Numbered from the stretch's first letter, positions 1-7,389 are shown. The stretch is 9,411 nt of DNA from Bacteroidales bacterium (GCA_028701945.1 JAQVPT010000128.1:1-9411), one strand, 5' to 3'. A program made the numbers and translations. Notes: generated from the sequence alone by a model not told the origin.

Positions 1-1070
1 GTTATTCCAAATTCATAAACACCGTTTTTAACAGTGTGTCCGGCAACAATAATTTTTCCATCAGGTTGCAATATTATATCTTTTGAATAATTGGCTTCGT
101 CAACAATACGAGCTTTTGCAACTCCATTTGTTCCAAATGTATTATCTACAGATCCATTTTCGTTAAGTCTGAGAACTGCAATATCATATTTAGGACCTGT
201 TGCTATGTATGTATGTCCACCCAATAGAATTTTACCATCGGACTGAATTGCCACAGAAGTAACAAAATCATGTTGGTTTCCAATAATGTATGTTTCGCTC
301 CCATCTGTGCCAAAAGTCAAGTCAGGTGTTCCGTCAGAATTGTATCTAACTGCTGCAAACTTATTATAGTTAACAGAATTAATAGTGTTCCCAACGGCAA
401 CTATTTTACCATCAGACTGAAGTGCGATATCTACAATACTACTAGAATTCGGTAATGGAAATTCAGTTTTCGCAACACCAATTACATCTCCACCAAAAGT
501 ATCATCGGGCAAACCATCTGGGTTAAGACGAACTACAACAAATTCATAATCTGAGTATCCACCCAGTAAATATTTTCCATCGGGCTGAATAACGAGGGAT
601 TCTGCAATATCAACGTTGTCTTCGATATCGAGTGCACTCCTACCACTTCCACCTAGCGTATTATCAAGTGTTCCATCACTATTTAAGCGAATTAGAATAA
701 TATCGTATCCAAAAATTCGGTGAGAGTATCCAGCAGCAACAATTTTACCATCAGACTGTATTGCAACATCTAAAAGATAATCGTTTTGACCAATCTTTGG
801 AATCAGCACTGTGCCATTAGTCCCAAATGAGTTATCTAAAGTACCGTCTGTGTTAAGTCTTATTACAGATCCTTGATAAGTGGCGGTTTCGCCTACCATA
901 ACAATTTTACCATCTGATTGAATGACTACGGAATGCGCAGAAGCTGGGTTACCTTGAACCGTTGTGTGAAAAGTTCCGTCAGTACCAAATGTAGGATCTA
1001 ATGCCCATGATTGAGCGTTAACAGCTTGAACGGCTAAGAAAGTTAAAATTAAAAAGAGTACGTTTTTCAT
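1..1070 (-). CDS. Secreted delta-60 repeat (beta-propeller-like) protein, C-terminus missing
   Basis: The first 356 residues are visible; the gene continues past the left edge. The N-terminus (K2, hydrophobic stretch V4-V17, then VNA-QS) is a standard signal peptide, likely cut after A19. The rest is six repeats of 54-59 residues. Each carries a Q[SP]DGK core (Q51, Q105, Q162, Q218, Q276, Q335) preceded by RLN.DG..D..FG, the pattern of the delta-60 repeat family (TIGR02608, DUF5122). Such repeats are thought to form beta-propeller-like blades. In Bacteroidota these proteins often end in a type IX secretion sorting domain, but that end is outside the window. No catalytic motif is seen, so no precise function is given. 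The start at 1070 is chosen because the signal peptide begins there and a TAnnTTTG box lies about 30 bases upstream. The frame is open throughout. Confidence 0.9.
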   Translation of the reverse strand, partial: MKNVLFLILTFLAVQAVNAQSWALDPTFGTDGTFHTTVQGNPASAHSVVIQSDGKIVMVGETATYQGSVIRLNTDGTLDNSFGTNGTVLIPKIGQNDYLLDVAIQSDGKIVAAGYSHRIFGYDIILIRLNSDGTLDNTLGGSGRSALDIEDNVDIAESLVIQPDGKYLLGGYSDYEFVVVRLNPDGLPDDTFGGDVIGVAKTEFPLPNSSSIVDIALQSDGKIVAVGNTINSVNYNKFAAVRYNSDGTPDLTFGTDGSETYIIGNQHDFVTSVAIQSDGKILLGGHTYIATGPKYDIAVLRLNENGSVDNTFGTNGVAKARIVDEANYSKDIILQPDGKIIVAGHTVKNGVYEFGI

Positions 1071-1092
1071 ATAAATAAGTTTTTTGATAATC

Positions 1093-1107
1093 ATAAAAAC
1101 AAAGATA
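1093..1107 (-). promoter_or_regulatory. Candidate promoter of the delta-60 repeat gene
   Basis: The minus strand reads TATCTTTG from 1107 to 1100, an exact match to the Bacteroidota -7 element TAnnTTTG. Transcription would start near 1093 and leave a leader of about 23 bases before the ATG at 1070. No clear TTG -33 element is seen 19-23 bases upstream, so the assignment rests on the -7 box and its position. Confidence 0.5.
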
Positions 1108-1359
1108 CATCATAAAAAATATTTAATAATTTTTTGATATTCTGAATCGTCAAAATTTACAAATTTAAAAACATTTTTATTTTGTTCGATAAATTTAACA
1201 GACATTACTATGGGTATTAAGCGAAAGTATAATCTGAGCAAATTACTTGCAGTATAAGGAAAGTTGACATTTAAAACAAACAAAAAAATAGAAATCTATT
1301 GCCTCTAAAACAATTTGAATATTTTACCCACTAAAATCAACTTTGCGTATAATTTTCAC

Positions 1360-1385
1360 TAATTTTGAAAGGTTTTTGTACCTTT
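1360..1385 (+). promoter_or_regulatory. Candidate gal operon promoter with an operator-like inverted repeat
   Basis: TAATTTTG at 1360-1367 matches the TAnnTTTG -7 box. It is followed at once by a perfect inverted repeat, AAAGGT (1368-1373), a 6-base spacer and ACCTTT (1380-1385), covering the expected transcription start near 1374. A repeat placed there could be an operator or the first hairpin of the mRNA. The only nearby TTG (1343-1345) is 14 bases from the -7 box, shorter than usual, which lowers confidence. The leader to the ATG at 1477 would be about 100 bases. Confidence 0.35.
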
Positions 1386-1441
1386 AATAAAAGAATAGTT
1401 ATTAAAAATTACTCAAACGAATATCGACTAATATTGCGAGT

Positions 1442-1465
1442 GTCAAAAATTGATTTGAGTCAAAA
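1442..1465 (+). promoter_or_regulatory. Short repeats just before the gal operon start
   Basis: The sequence GTCAAAA occurs at 1442-1448 and again at 1459-1465, 17 bases apart. The second copy lies in the palindrome TTTGA-G-TCAAA (1454-1464). This is 12 bases before the ATG, so a protein bound here could control initiation. It is also AT-rich enough to be chance. The rest of 1071-1476 shows no gene and no recognisable riboswitch. Confidence 0.2.
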
Positions 1466-1476
1466 TAAATAAAAAT

Positions 1477-2382
1477 ATGAAACCAACATTATTAGTACTA
1501 GCAGCAGGAATGGGGAGTAGATATGGTAGTCTGAAACAAATTGAAGGAATTGGACCATCAAATGAAACAATTATCGATTATTCCATATATGATGCAATTA
1601 GAGCAGGTTTTGGCAAAATAGTTTTTGTTATTCGTCGCGATATTGAAAAAGATTTTAAAGAAATTTTTGGAAATCGGTTTAACAACAAAATTAAAGTTGA
1701 ATATGCATTTCAAGAGTTAACATATCTTCCAGAAGGATTTTCTTTACCCGAAGCTCGTACAAAACCTTGGGGTACTTCACATGCAGTTATGATGGCTAAG
1801 GATATTATCAAAGAACCTTTTGCCGTTATAAATGCTGACGATTTTTATGGTGCTGAAGCTTTCTATACAATGGCTAAATATTTATCATCTATAAGTGAAG
1901 AAGATACCCAACATTACTGTATGATAGGATACAATCTAAAAAATACATTATCAAAATATGGATCGGTTTCGCGTGGTATTTGTCAACTAGATAATGATGG
2001 CTTTCTTTCTGAAGTGGTCGAAAGAACTCATATTGAAGACACAGAAACGGGAATAGTTTTTAAGGAAAACAACAAAGATTATCCTTTAACTGGTCAAGAA
2101 ATAGTCTCTATGAATTTTTGGGGGTTTACGCCTAGTTATTTTGAAGAATCCGAGGCAATGTTCAAGAATTTCCTAAGAGATAATAATGACAATCCAAAAT
2201 CTGAATTTTTTATTCCTCTGGTAGTAAATAATCTAACTCAAAATAAAAAAATTAAATTAAAAGTGCTAAACTCAAAATCTGTTTGGTTTGGAGTTACTTA
2301 TCAGGAGGACAAACCTAATGTGCAAAGCGAATTAGGCATTCTCATTGATAAAAATATATATCCTAAAAATATTTGGAAATAA
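1477..2382 (+). CDS. Sugar-phosphate nucleotidyltransferase of the galactose operon
   Basis: This 301-residue protein has the NTP-transferase (GT-A) fold signature at its N-terminus, LAAGMGSRYGSLKQ (residues 8-21), where the glycine-rich loop and K20 would bind the nucleotide triphosphate. Further marks are KPWGTSHAV (96-104), NADDFYG (119-125, with Asp for the metal) and WFGVTYQED (270-278). There is no signal peptide, so it is cytoplasmic. Enzymes of this type join a sugar 1-phosphate to an NTP with release of pyrophosphate; the exact sugar and base cannot be read from sequence. It heads an operon with galM, a galactose-type symporter and galK, and no galT is present, so UTP:galactose-1-phosphate uridylyltransferase activity is a reasonable inference. 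UDP-glucose or another NDP-sugar product is also possible. The ATG at 1477 follows an A-rich stretch with no Shine-Dalgarno sequence. Confidence 0.88.
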   Translation: MKPTLLVLAAGMGSRYGSLKQIEGIGPSNETIIDYSIYDAIRAGFGKIVFVIRRDIEKDFKEIFGNRFNNKIKVEYAFQELTYLPEGFSLPEARTKPWGTSHAVMMAKDIIKEPFAVINADDFYGAEAFYTMAKYLSSISEEDTQHYCMIGYNLKNTLSKYGSVSRGICQLDNDGFLSEVVERTHIEDTETGIVFKENNKDYPLTGQEIVSMNFWGFTPSYFEESEAMFKNFLRDNNDNPKSEFFIPLVVNNLTQNKKIKLKVLNSKSVWFGVTYQEDKPNVQSELGILIDKNIYPKNIWK

Positions 2383-2405
2383 ATTAAAGATTTTATTTTT
2401 GTCTT

Positions 2406-3458
2406 ATGAAAAAAGAAGACTTTTCACAAACGATTGATGGTAAGCAGGTGCACTTATATACTTTAGAAACGTCAAAAGGTACTCAGATTGATATAACCAA
2501 TTATGGTGGTATTGTTGTCAATATGAAAGTGCCCGATAAAAATAATAAACTAACTGATATTTTGTTGGGCTACGATTCACTTGATGGCTATATTAATGGC
2601 TGCCCATATTTTGGTGCTATCATTGGCAGATGTGCAAATCGCATTCGCAAAGCAAAATTTAATTTAAACGGAACACAATACCAATTATCCCAAAATGATG
2701 GAGATAATCACTTGCACGGAGGAATAAAGAGCTTCTCACATGTTGTTTGGGATGTTGTGTCTTATTCCAAAAATCAAATTAAGCTTTCTTATATAAGTGG
2801 GGCTGGCGAAGAAGGATATCCTGGTACACTAAGGCTTACAGCAACATATTCATTGACTGAACAAAATGAGTTTAAAGTTGAGATATTAGCAAGTACGACA
2901 CAAACTACTCCTGTTAATATTACTACTCATCCTTTCTTCAACTTAAATGGAGAAGGAAATGCTAATATTTTGGAACAAATCATAAAAATTAATGCGGATA
3001 ATTATACTCCTGTAACTTCAGAAATGCTTCCTAATGGAGATATTGAAACTGTTATCAATTCGCCTTTTGACTTTCGTGAGTATAAGGCAATTGGGAGGGA
3101 TATTGACAAAGAAAATACGCAATTAGAATATGGCAATGGCTACGATCATAATTATATTTTAAACAAAGATTCTCAGAACAATATTTCTTTTGCAGCAAGT
3201 GCATATAGTAAAGTTACAGGAATAAAACTAGATATTTACACAAATCAACCTGGCATTCAGCTTTATACAGGAAATTGGTTAGACGGCGCTGATATTGGAA
3301 AATCTAAGAAAGCTTATGTTAAACATTCTGCTTTCTGTATGGAACCTCAATTCTATCCCGACTCGCCAAACAATTTGCATTTTCCTTCTATATTTTTAGA
3401 GCCGCTTAAAACATACCAACACATCACGAATTATAAACTTTCAATTATTAAAACCTAA
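2406..3458 (+). CDS. galM: Aldose 1-epimerase (galactose mutarotase)
   Basis: GalM interconverts beta- and alpha-galactose so that galactokinase receives its alpha substrate. The 350 residues match the usual family length. Visible motifs are GRCANRI (74-80), NHLHGG (101-106, H104), THPFFNL (174-180, with H175 the likely catalytic acid), GYDHNY (245-250, D247), TNQPGIQLYTGNWL (279-292) and MEPQFYPDSPN (312-322, with E313 the likely catalytic base). All catalytic positions known from the Lactococcus enzyme are represented. There is no signal peptide or lipobox, unlike many Bacteroidota GalM proteins, so this copy should act in the cytoplasm. It begins 23 bases after the nucleotidyltransferase and ends 10 bases before the symporter, which fits one transcript. 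Confidence 0.96.
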   Translation: MKKEDFSQTIDGKQVHLYTLETSKGTQIDITNYGGIVVNMKVPDKNNKLTDILLGYDSLDGYINGCPYFGAIIGRCANRIRKAKFNLNGTQYQLSQNDGDNHLHGGIKSFSHVVWDVVSYSKNQIKLSYISGAGEEGYPGTLRLTATYSLTEQNEFKVEILASTTQTTPVNITTHPFFNLNGEGNANILEQIIKINADNYTPVTSEMLPNGDIETVINSPFDFREYKAIGRDIDKENTQLEYGNGYDHNYILNKDSQNNISFAASAYSKVTGIKLDIYTNQPGIQLYTGNWLDGADIGKSKKAYVKHSAFCMEPQFYPDSPNNLHFPSIFLEPLKTYQHITNYKLSIIKT

Positions 3459-3468
3459 TCCATAACTT

Positions 3469-5094
3469 ATGAATCTTGGAATCTTAGACTATATTGTTCT
3501 TATACTTTATGCGATCGTTATTTTGGGTACTGGCTTATGGGTATCTCGAAATAAAAAGGGACAAACAAAAACCTCTGAAGACTATTTTCTTGCTAGTAGG
3601 TCCTTGCCTTGGTGGGCTATTGGAGCATCGCTTATAGCGGCAAATATTTCTGCTGAACAATTTATAGGCATGTCTGGTCAAGGGTTTGGACTCGGACTTG
3701 CAATTGCGTCTTACGAATGGATGTCGGCAATTACCTTGATAATCGTAGGGAAGTTTTTCCTTCCTGTTTTTCTCGAAAAAGAATTATACACCATTCCCGA
3801 TTTTATTAAAAAGAGATATAGTGTAGAACTGAAAACCATATTAGCTGTTTTTTGGATTGCACTTTTTACTTTTGTAAATCTTACAACTGTTTTGCTTTTA
3901 GGATCTTTAGCACTGAATACTATTTTAGGTGGCGATAGCTCTGCAACTTTCTACTACTGCATGTTCGGATTAGCTCTATTTGCAGCAGCCTATTCTCTTT
4001 GGGGTGGTTTGTCTGCTGTCGCATGGACAGACGTAATACAAGTCGCTTTGTTGGTTATTGGAGGTCTGATTACGACCTACCTTGCTTTAAGCAATGTTAC
4101 AGATGGAAATTTTATTGAAGGTGCACAGCATATTATTGATAAAGCACCTGAAAAATTTCACATGATTCTTTCTAAAGATCATCCACTGTACAATGAGTTG
4201 CCTGGTTTAGCTGTTCTTGCTGGTGGTATGTGGGTTGCAAATTTATATTATTGGGGTTTTAACCAATACATCATTCAAAGAGCTTTAGCTGCAAAAAATA
4301 TAAAAGAGGCACAAAAAGGAATCTTATTTGCAGGTTTTCTTAAGATTATTGTTCCATTAATTGTTGTAATACCTGGAATAATAGCGTATATCCTGTATAT
4401 TCAGCCAGAAGGCACTACTATTATTAATTCTGCTAGCGAATTGGCGGTTGATAATCTTTTTCAAGCAAATGATAATGCCTATCCTTGGTTAATAAAAACA
4501 TTTATTCCAACTGGTTTAAAAGGACTTATATTAGCAGCATTAGCCGCAGCTATTGTTTCGTCTTTAGCTTCTATGATGAACTCTATATCTACAATCTTTA
4601 CAATGGATATCTATAAGCAGTATAAGAAAAAAGAAGTAAGCGAAAAACATTTAGTAAATGTTGGAAGATTATCTGCTGGAATAGCCTTAGTAATCGCAAT
4701 AATTCTATCACAATCCTTACAGAGTACCAGAGGTATATTTAATGTTATTCAAGAATATACAGGTCTCGTAAGTCCTGGAATTCTTGCTATTTTTATACTC
4801 GGTTTATTCTGGAAAAAAGCAACAAATAGATCAGCCCTAATTGCTGCTTTTGGGTCTATTATCATTGCATTTTTATTTAAATTAGGGAATCTTCCATGGA
4901 TGGATCAAATGGGGCTAACATTTTTAATTACTTGTGTTCTAATGGTAATAATTAGCTTGATAGAAAACAAAGGTGTTGATGACAAGAAAGGAATTGTTTT
5001 AACAAAAGGCTTGTTTAAAACAAGTAAGAGTTTTAATATTTCTGCTTTTATTATTATGCTTATAGTAGCTCTTTTATATTCAGTATTTTGGTAA
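3469..5094 (+). CDS. Na+/galactose (glucose) symporter, SGLT type
   Basis: This 541-residue membrane protein belongs to the sodium:solute symporter family and resembles Vibrio parahaemolyticus vSGLT (543 residues) along its whole length. Conserved blocks include AANISAEQFIGMSG (57-70), SYEWMSAITLIIVGK (81-95), the family signature GGLSAVAWTDVIQV (179-192), NLYYWGFNQYIIQRALAAK (258-276) and QEYTGLVSPGILA (428-440). By recalled alignment, the vSGLT sugar-contact residues N64, Q69, E88, S91, K294 and Q428 correspond to N59, Q64, E83, S86, K292 and Q428 here. The intracellular gate Y262-Y263-W264 corresponds to Y260-Y261-W262. The Na+ site residues A361, S364 and S365 sit at the same numbers. About 14 transmembrane segments are expected, the last ending at the C-terminus. 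Its operon partners galM and galK support galactose as the substrate; glucose may also be carried. Confidence 0.95.
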   Translation: MNLGILDYIVLILYAIVILGTGLWVSRNKKGQTKTSEDYFLASRSLPWWAIGASLIAANISAEQFIGMSGQGFGLGLAIASYEWMSAITLIIVGKFFLPVFLEKELYTIPDFIKKRYSVELKTILAVFWIALFTFVNLTTVLLLGSLALNTILGGDSSATFYYCMFGLALFAAAYSLWGGLSAVAWTDVIQVALLVIGGLITTYLALSNVTDGNFIEGAQHIIDKAPEKFHMILSKDHPLYNELPGLAVLAGGMWVANLYYWGFNQYIIQRALAAKNIKEAQKGILFAGFLKIIVPLIVVIPGIIAYILYIQPEGTTIINSASELAVDNLFQANDNAYPWLIKTFIPTGLKGLILAALAAAIVSSLASMMNSISTIFTMDIYKQYKKKEVSEKHLVNVGRLSAGIALVIAIILSQSLQSTRGIFNVIQEYTGLVSPGILAIFILGLFWKKATNRSALIAAFGSIIIAFLFKLGNLPWMDQMGLTFLITCVLMVIISLIENKGVDDKKGIVLTKGLFKTSKSFNISAFIIMLIVALLYSVFW

Positions 5095-5114
5095 TTATTA
5101 ATTAAACGACGCTT

Positions 5115-6263
5115 ATGAAACATACAGATATTATTTCAAAATTTAAAGAGCTTTTTCAAAAAGAACCTTTGATTGTGCGATCTCCCGGACGAATTAATCT
5201 TATTGGTGAGCATACTGACTACAATATGGGATTTGTTTTACCTGCTGCTATTGACAAAGAAATCGTTTTTGCGATATCAAACAACGGAACTAAGCAGTGT
5301 AATGTTTATGCATATAATTTGAGTGAACAATGTTCGTTTTACACCAACAAATTAAAATCAGACAAAACAGAATGGTTAAATTATATTCAAGGCGTTGTAA
5401 GTGAAATGCAAAATAGCAAGTTTATTATTCAAGGTTTTGATTGCGTTTTTGGTGGTGATATTCCTCAAGGTGCAGGTCTGTCTTCATCTGCTGCTATAGA
5501 ATGTGCACTAGCTTATGCACTAAACGAGTTAAACCAGCTTAGGATTGAGAAATTAGATTTGGTAAAATTAGCTCAAAAAGCAGAAAACAATTTTGTTGGA
5601 GTTAAATGTGGAATTATGGATCAGTTTGCTAGCGTATTTGGAAAAAAAGATCATGTAATTCAGTTAGATTGTCGATCATTAGAATATCATTATTTTAACA
5701 TTAATCTAGATGGCTATTCAATTGTATTAGCCGACACACAAGTAAAACATAAGCTTGCTTCTTCAGAATATAACATACGAAGAAAAGAGTGCGAAACTGG
5801 TGTTAAAATTCTTCAAAAACACAACCATAACATCCAAAGTCTTAGAGATGTAACACCCGATTTTTTAGAAAAATACAATAACGAATTAGAACCAGTAATA
5901 TATAATAGGTGCAAATATGTAGTTGAAGAAAATAATCGTTTAGTTGAAGGATGTAAAGACCTCAATGATAATAGATTATTCGATTTTGGACAGAAAATGT
6001 TTGCTACTCATGACGGTCTTAGTAATCTTTACCAAGTAAGCTGTTCTGAATTAGATTTACTTGTCGATATTGCAAAAAAATCGGAAGGTGTTGTTGGTGC
6101 AAGAATGATGGGAGGTGGATTTGGTGGCTGTACTATAAATATTATTAAAGATTCTTTGGTAGATGATTTTATCGAAAAAACTACCCGTGATTTTAATGAA
6201 AAAATAGGAAGTATTCCTTTATTTTATAAAGTAAAAATTACTGATGGAACTGGTATCCTTTAA
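5115..6263 (+). CDS. galK: Galactokinase
   Basis: GalK phosphorylates alpha-galactose with ATP to galactose 1-phosphate. The 382 residues are typical for the family. The galactokinase signature GRINLIGEHTDY lies at 25-36, with R26 as the likely catalytic arginine and E32, H33 and D35 as sugar contacts. The GHMP ATP-binding loop is GDIPQGAGLSSSAA (114-127). The catalytic-base motif GIMDQFAS (166-173) contains D169. The third GHMP motif is GARMMGGGFGGCTI (328-341). All key residues are intact. It is the last gene of the operon, 20 bases after the symporter. No clear intrinsic terminator follows within 100 bases. The ATG at 5115 is placed 22 residues before the signature, as in other galactokinases. 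Confidence 0.97.
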   Translation: MKHTDIISKFKELFQKEPLIVRSPGRINLIGEHTDYNMGFVLPAAIDKEIVFAISNNGTKQCNVYAYNLSEQCSFYTNKLKSDKTEWLNYIQGVVSEMQNSKFIIQGFDCVFGGDIPQGAGLSSSAAIECALAYALNELNQLRIEKLDLVKLAQKAENNFVGVKCGIMDQFASVFGKKDHVIQLDCRSLEYHYFNINLDGYSIVLADTQVKHKLASSEYNIRRKECETGVKILQKHNHNIQSLRDVTPDFLEKYNNELEPVIYNRCKYVVEENNRLVEGCKDLNDNRLFDFGQKMFATHDGLSNLYQVSCSELDLLVDIAKKSEGVVGARMMGGGFGGCTINIIKDSLVDDFIEKTTRDFNEKIGSIPLFYKVKITDGTGIL

Positions 6264-6585
6264 AACGTAAGGGTTTGGTAAACAATAAAGGATAAAGAAT
6301 TGACGGAGATGTTTTGTTGTTTTTCGAGACGCAAAATTCAGTCTCTTTGCTAATTTTGCAACAAAGAAAAACGTCAAAAAAACAAGTCAAAATGTATAGT
6401 TTATTGTTTGATAATCCCTAAGATTGGTTTTATGGTTTAAGTTTTTACTAGTGAACAAGCTGCCATTAATTGGCTATTGATATAAATCTTGTTGAATGCA
6501 CGGATTGTTAATTATTCTTTTATTGACATTAAAACACAATTTAGCTCTTACTTTTGCAAAAATAATAATAAGTAATATGCGAGCA
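6264..6585. other. Non-coding stretch after galK with competing inverted repeats
   Basis: No gene of convincing size is present. Two overlapping inverted repeats lie close together: GAGAC (6326-6330) with GTCTC (6341-6345), and GCAAAATT (6331-6338) with AATTTTGC (6352-6359). They could form alternative hairpins but neither is followed by a T-run. A TAnnTTTG match (TAATTTTG, 6351-6358) lies inside the second arm, without a TTG at normal spacing. Downstream of it there is only a 9-codon open frame (ATG at 6392). This may be the decayed end of a lost gene or a post-operon regulatory segment. Confidence 0.4.
6523..6579 (+). promoter_or_regulatory. Orphan Bacteroidota-type promoter leading to a truncated start
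   Basis: TTG at 6523-6525 and TACTTTTG at 6549-6556 are separated by 23 bases, at the upper end of the spacing accepted for Bacteroidota promoters. Transcription would start near 6563, and an ATG follows at 6577. That frame gives MRASIITTKDEILIGQI and then continues as low-quality sequence through the DUF262 relic on the other strand, stopping at 6685-6687. The likely reading is the 5' end of a gene whose body was lost at a rearrangement junction near 6620. Confidence 0.3.
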
Positions 6586-6951
6586 TCAATAATAACAACT
6601 AAGGACGAAATATTGATAGGTCAAATATATATTATAAAACATATCTGCCTCATTGGGAAGCTTATTATATTTTGCAAAAGCATTTAGTGCAGCAATTAAA
6701 AGACTAATTGTTGTAAGCCGTTGCTGTCCATGAATAACAACTAGTTCATTAACCTCCCTTTGGATAAAATGACCTTCGTAAACATAAACTATGCTTCCAA
6801 TAAAGTGTGTTCCACGATCTGCTACTTCAGCATTGATAATATCATTGAGTAGCACCTACACTCAGTATTTGTCTAATCATAATTTCTTTGCTAAACTGAA
6901 CATTTAGCGTTTGCAAAAAACTTTTGATTCGTGTTTGTCCTGCTTTCACAT
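6586..6951 (-). pseudogene. Decayed N-terminal fragment of a DUF262 (GmrSD-type) protein
   Basis: Three reading frames on the minus strand must be joined to recover a DUF262 N-terminus. The first frame (from about 6946) gives AGQTRIKSFLQTLNVQF. The second (6890-6855) gives QRNYD, then TAG at 6875-6873 where tryptophan is expected, then TNTECR. The third (6852 downwards) gives LLNDIINAEVADRGTHFIG, then a VYEG turn and ELVVIHGQQRLTT. The expected VIPVY between frames one and two is deleted. The family motif DGQQR has become HGQQR through a CAT codon at 6732-6730. The frame ends at a stop near 6586 soon after YNIYLT; the remaining several hundred residues, including DUF1524, are absent. Intact members are often modification-dependent restriction or phage-defence proteins. 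This copy cannot make one. Confidence 0.8.
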
Positions 6952-7356
6952 TATATTAATTGTTATAATTCGTTTAAGCTTAATTCGATGTTTGAACACA
7001 ATCCTAAACCAAGCCCTCAATAAACATCTTCACAAAATTCAGTATCTTTTTAAGAATTTTATCTCCTATTTTCTTACTTTTAAGCAAGCTGAGTAATATA
7101 AACAGAATCATTAGGATTCATAGACATTTTAGAGATTAAAATTGCAAAGGGTGTTACTACTCAAATACACAATCGTCATTGCATTCTGATAGCATATTCA
7201 CATAACAGCTATTATTATAAAGCATAAAAACTAAAAGGCTCGATTCGGTTTTTATCGGTTTTAATCGGTTTTAAAGAATTGTAAAGGGTTTATTGAAAAA
7301 GTTTTTACAACTACATCATTCATGTAATTTGTTTGTGATTTTGTTTGTGAAAAGAA
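6952..7356. other. Gene-free stretch with possible coding debris
   Basis: No intact gene is visible. On the minus strand an open stretch ending with TAA at 7082-7080 reads TPFAILISKMSMNPNDSVYI and then TQLA, about 27 codons after a preceding stop. It has a protein-like look but I do not recognise it. Two direct copies of TTTGTTTGTGA occur at 7328-7338 and 7340-7350. The stretch is AT-rich and may be the remains of genes lost together with the DUF262 relic. Confidence 0.35.
7245..7274 (+). repeat. Three phased copies of TCGGTTTTNN
   Basis: TCGGTTTT occurs at 7245, 7255 and 7265 with an exact 10-base period, about one turn of the helix. The copies differ only in the last two bases (TA, AA, AA). 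Such phased short repeats can bind a protein cooperatively or bend DNA, but no partner is evident and three copies could be slippage. Confidence 0.5.
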
Positions 7357-7389
7357 AAGGGTCTCAGAATTTATCATTCTGAAACCCTT
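7351..7389 (-). terminator. Strong hairpin, intrinsic terminator on the minus strand
   Basis: Bases 7357-7370 pair with 7376-7389 as a 14-bp stem with a single C-A mismatch and a 5-base loop (TTATC). Read on the minus strand, the stem is followed by TTTTCTTTTC, so it would end transcription coming from the tRNA side. It lies ten bases beyond a tRNA-like 3' end (7400-7415), the arrangement seen for tRNA-Pro and its own terminator. On the plus strand no T-run follows. Confidence 0.6.

Noticed and set aside
270..455. Plus-strand small protein
   Set aside because: It lies entirely opposite the delta-60 repeat gene, whose repeat motifs and signal peptide prove the minus-strand frame.
1071..1476. 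Riboswitch or attenuator before the galactose operon
   Set aside because: Only one short inverted repeat is present, with no T-run and no known aptamer core that I can recognise.
4905..5123. Minus-strand small protein across the symporter-galK junction
   Set aside because: It is antisense to the conserved C-terminus of the symporter; no motif or promoter supports it.
6264..6380. Intrinsic terminator of the galactose operon
   Set aside because: The inverted repeats here are not followed by a run of Ts on the plus strand.
6496..6687. 63-codon plus-strand gene from 6496
   Set aside because: Its 3' part is opposite the DUF262 relic and the first residues are a low-complexity run; only the internal ATG at 6577 with its promoter-like box was kept, as a possible truncated start.
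6911..7096. 61-codon plus-strand gene
   Set aside because: It overlaps the DUF262 relic start and has an AT-biased, featureless composition.
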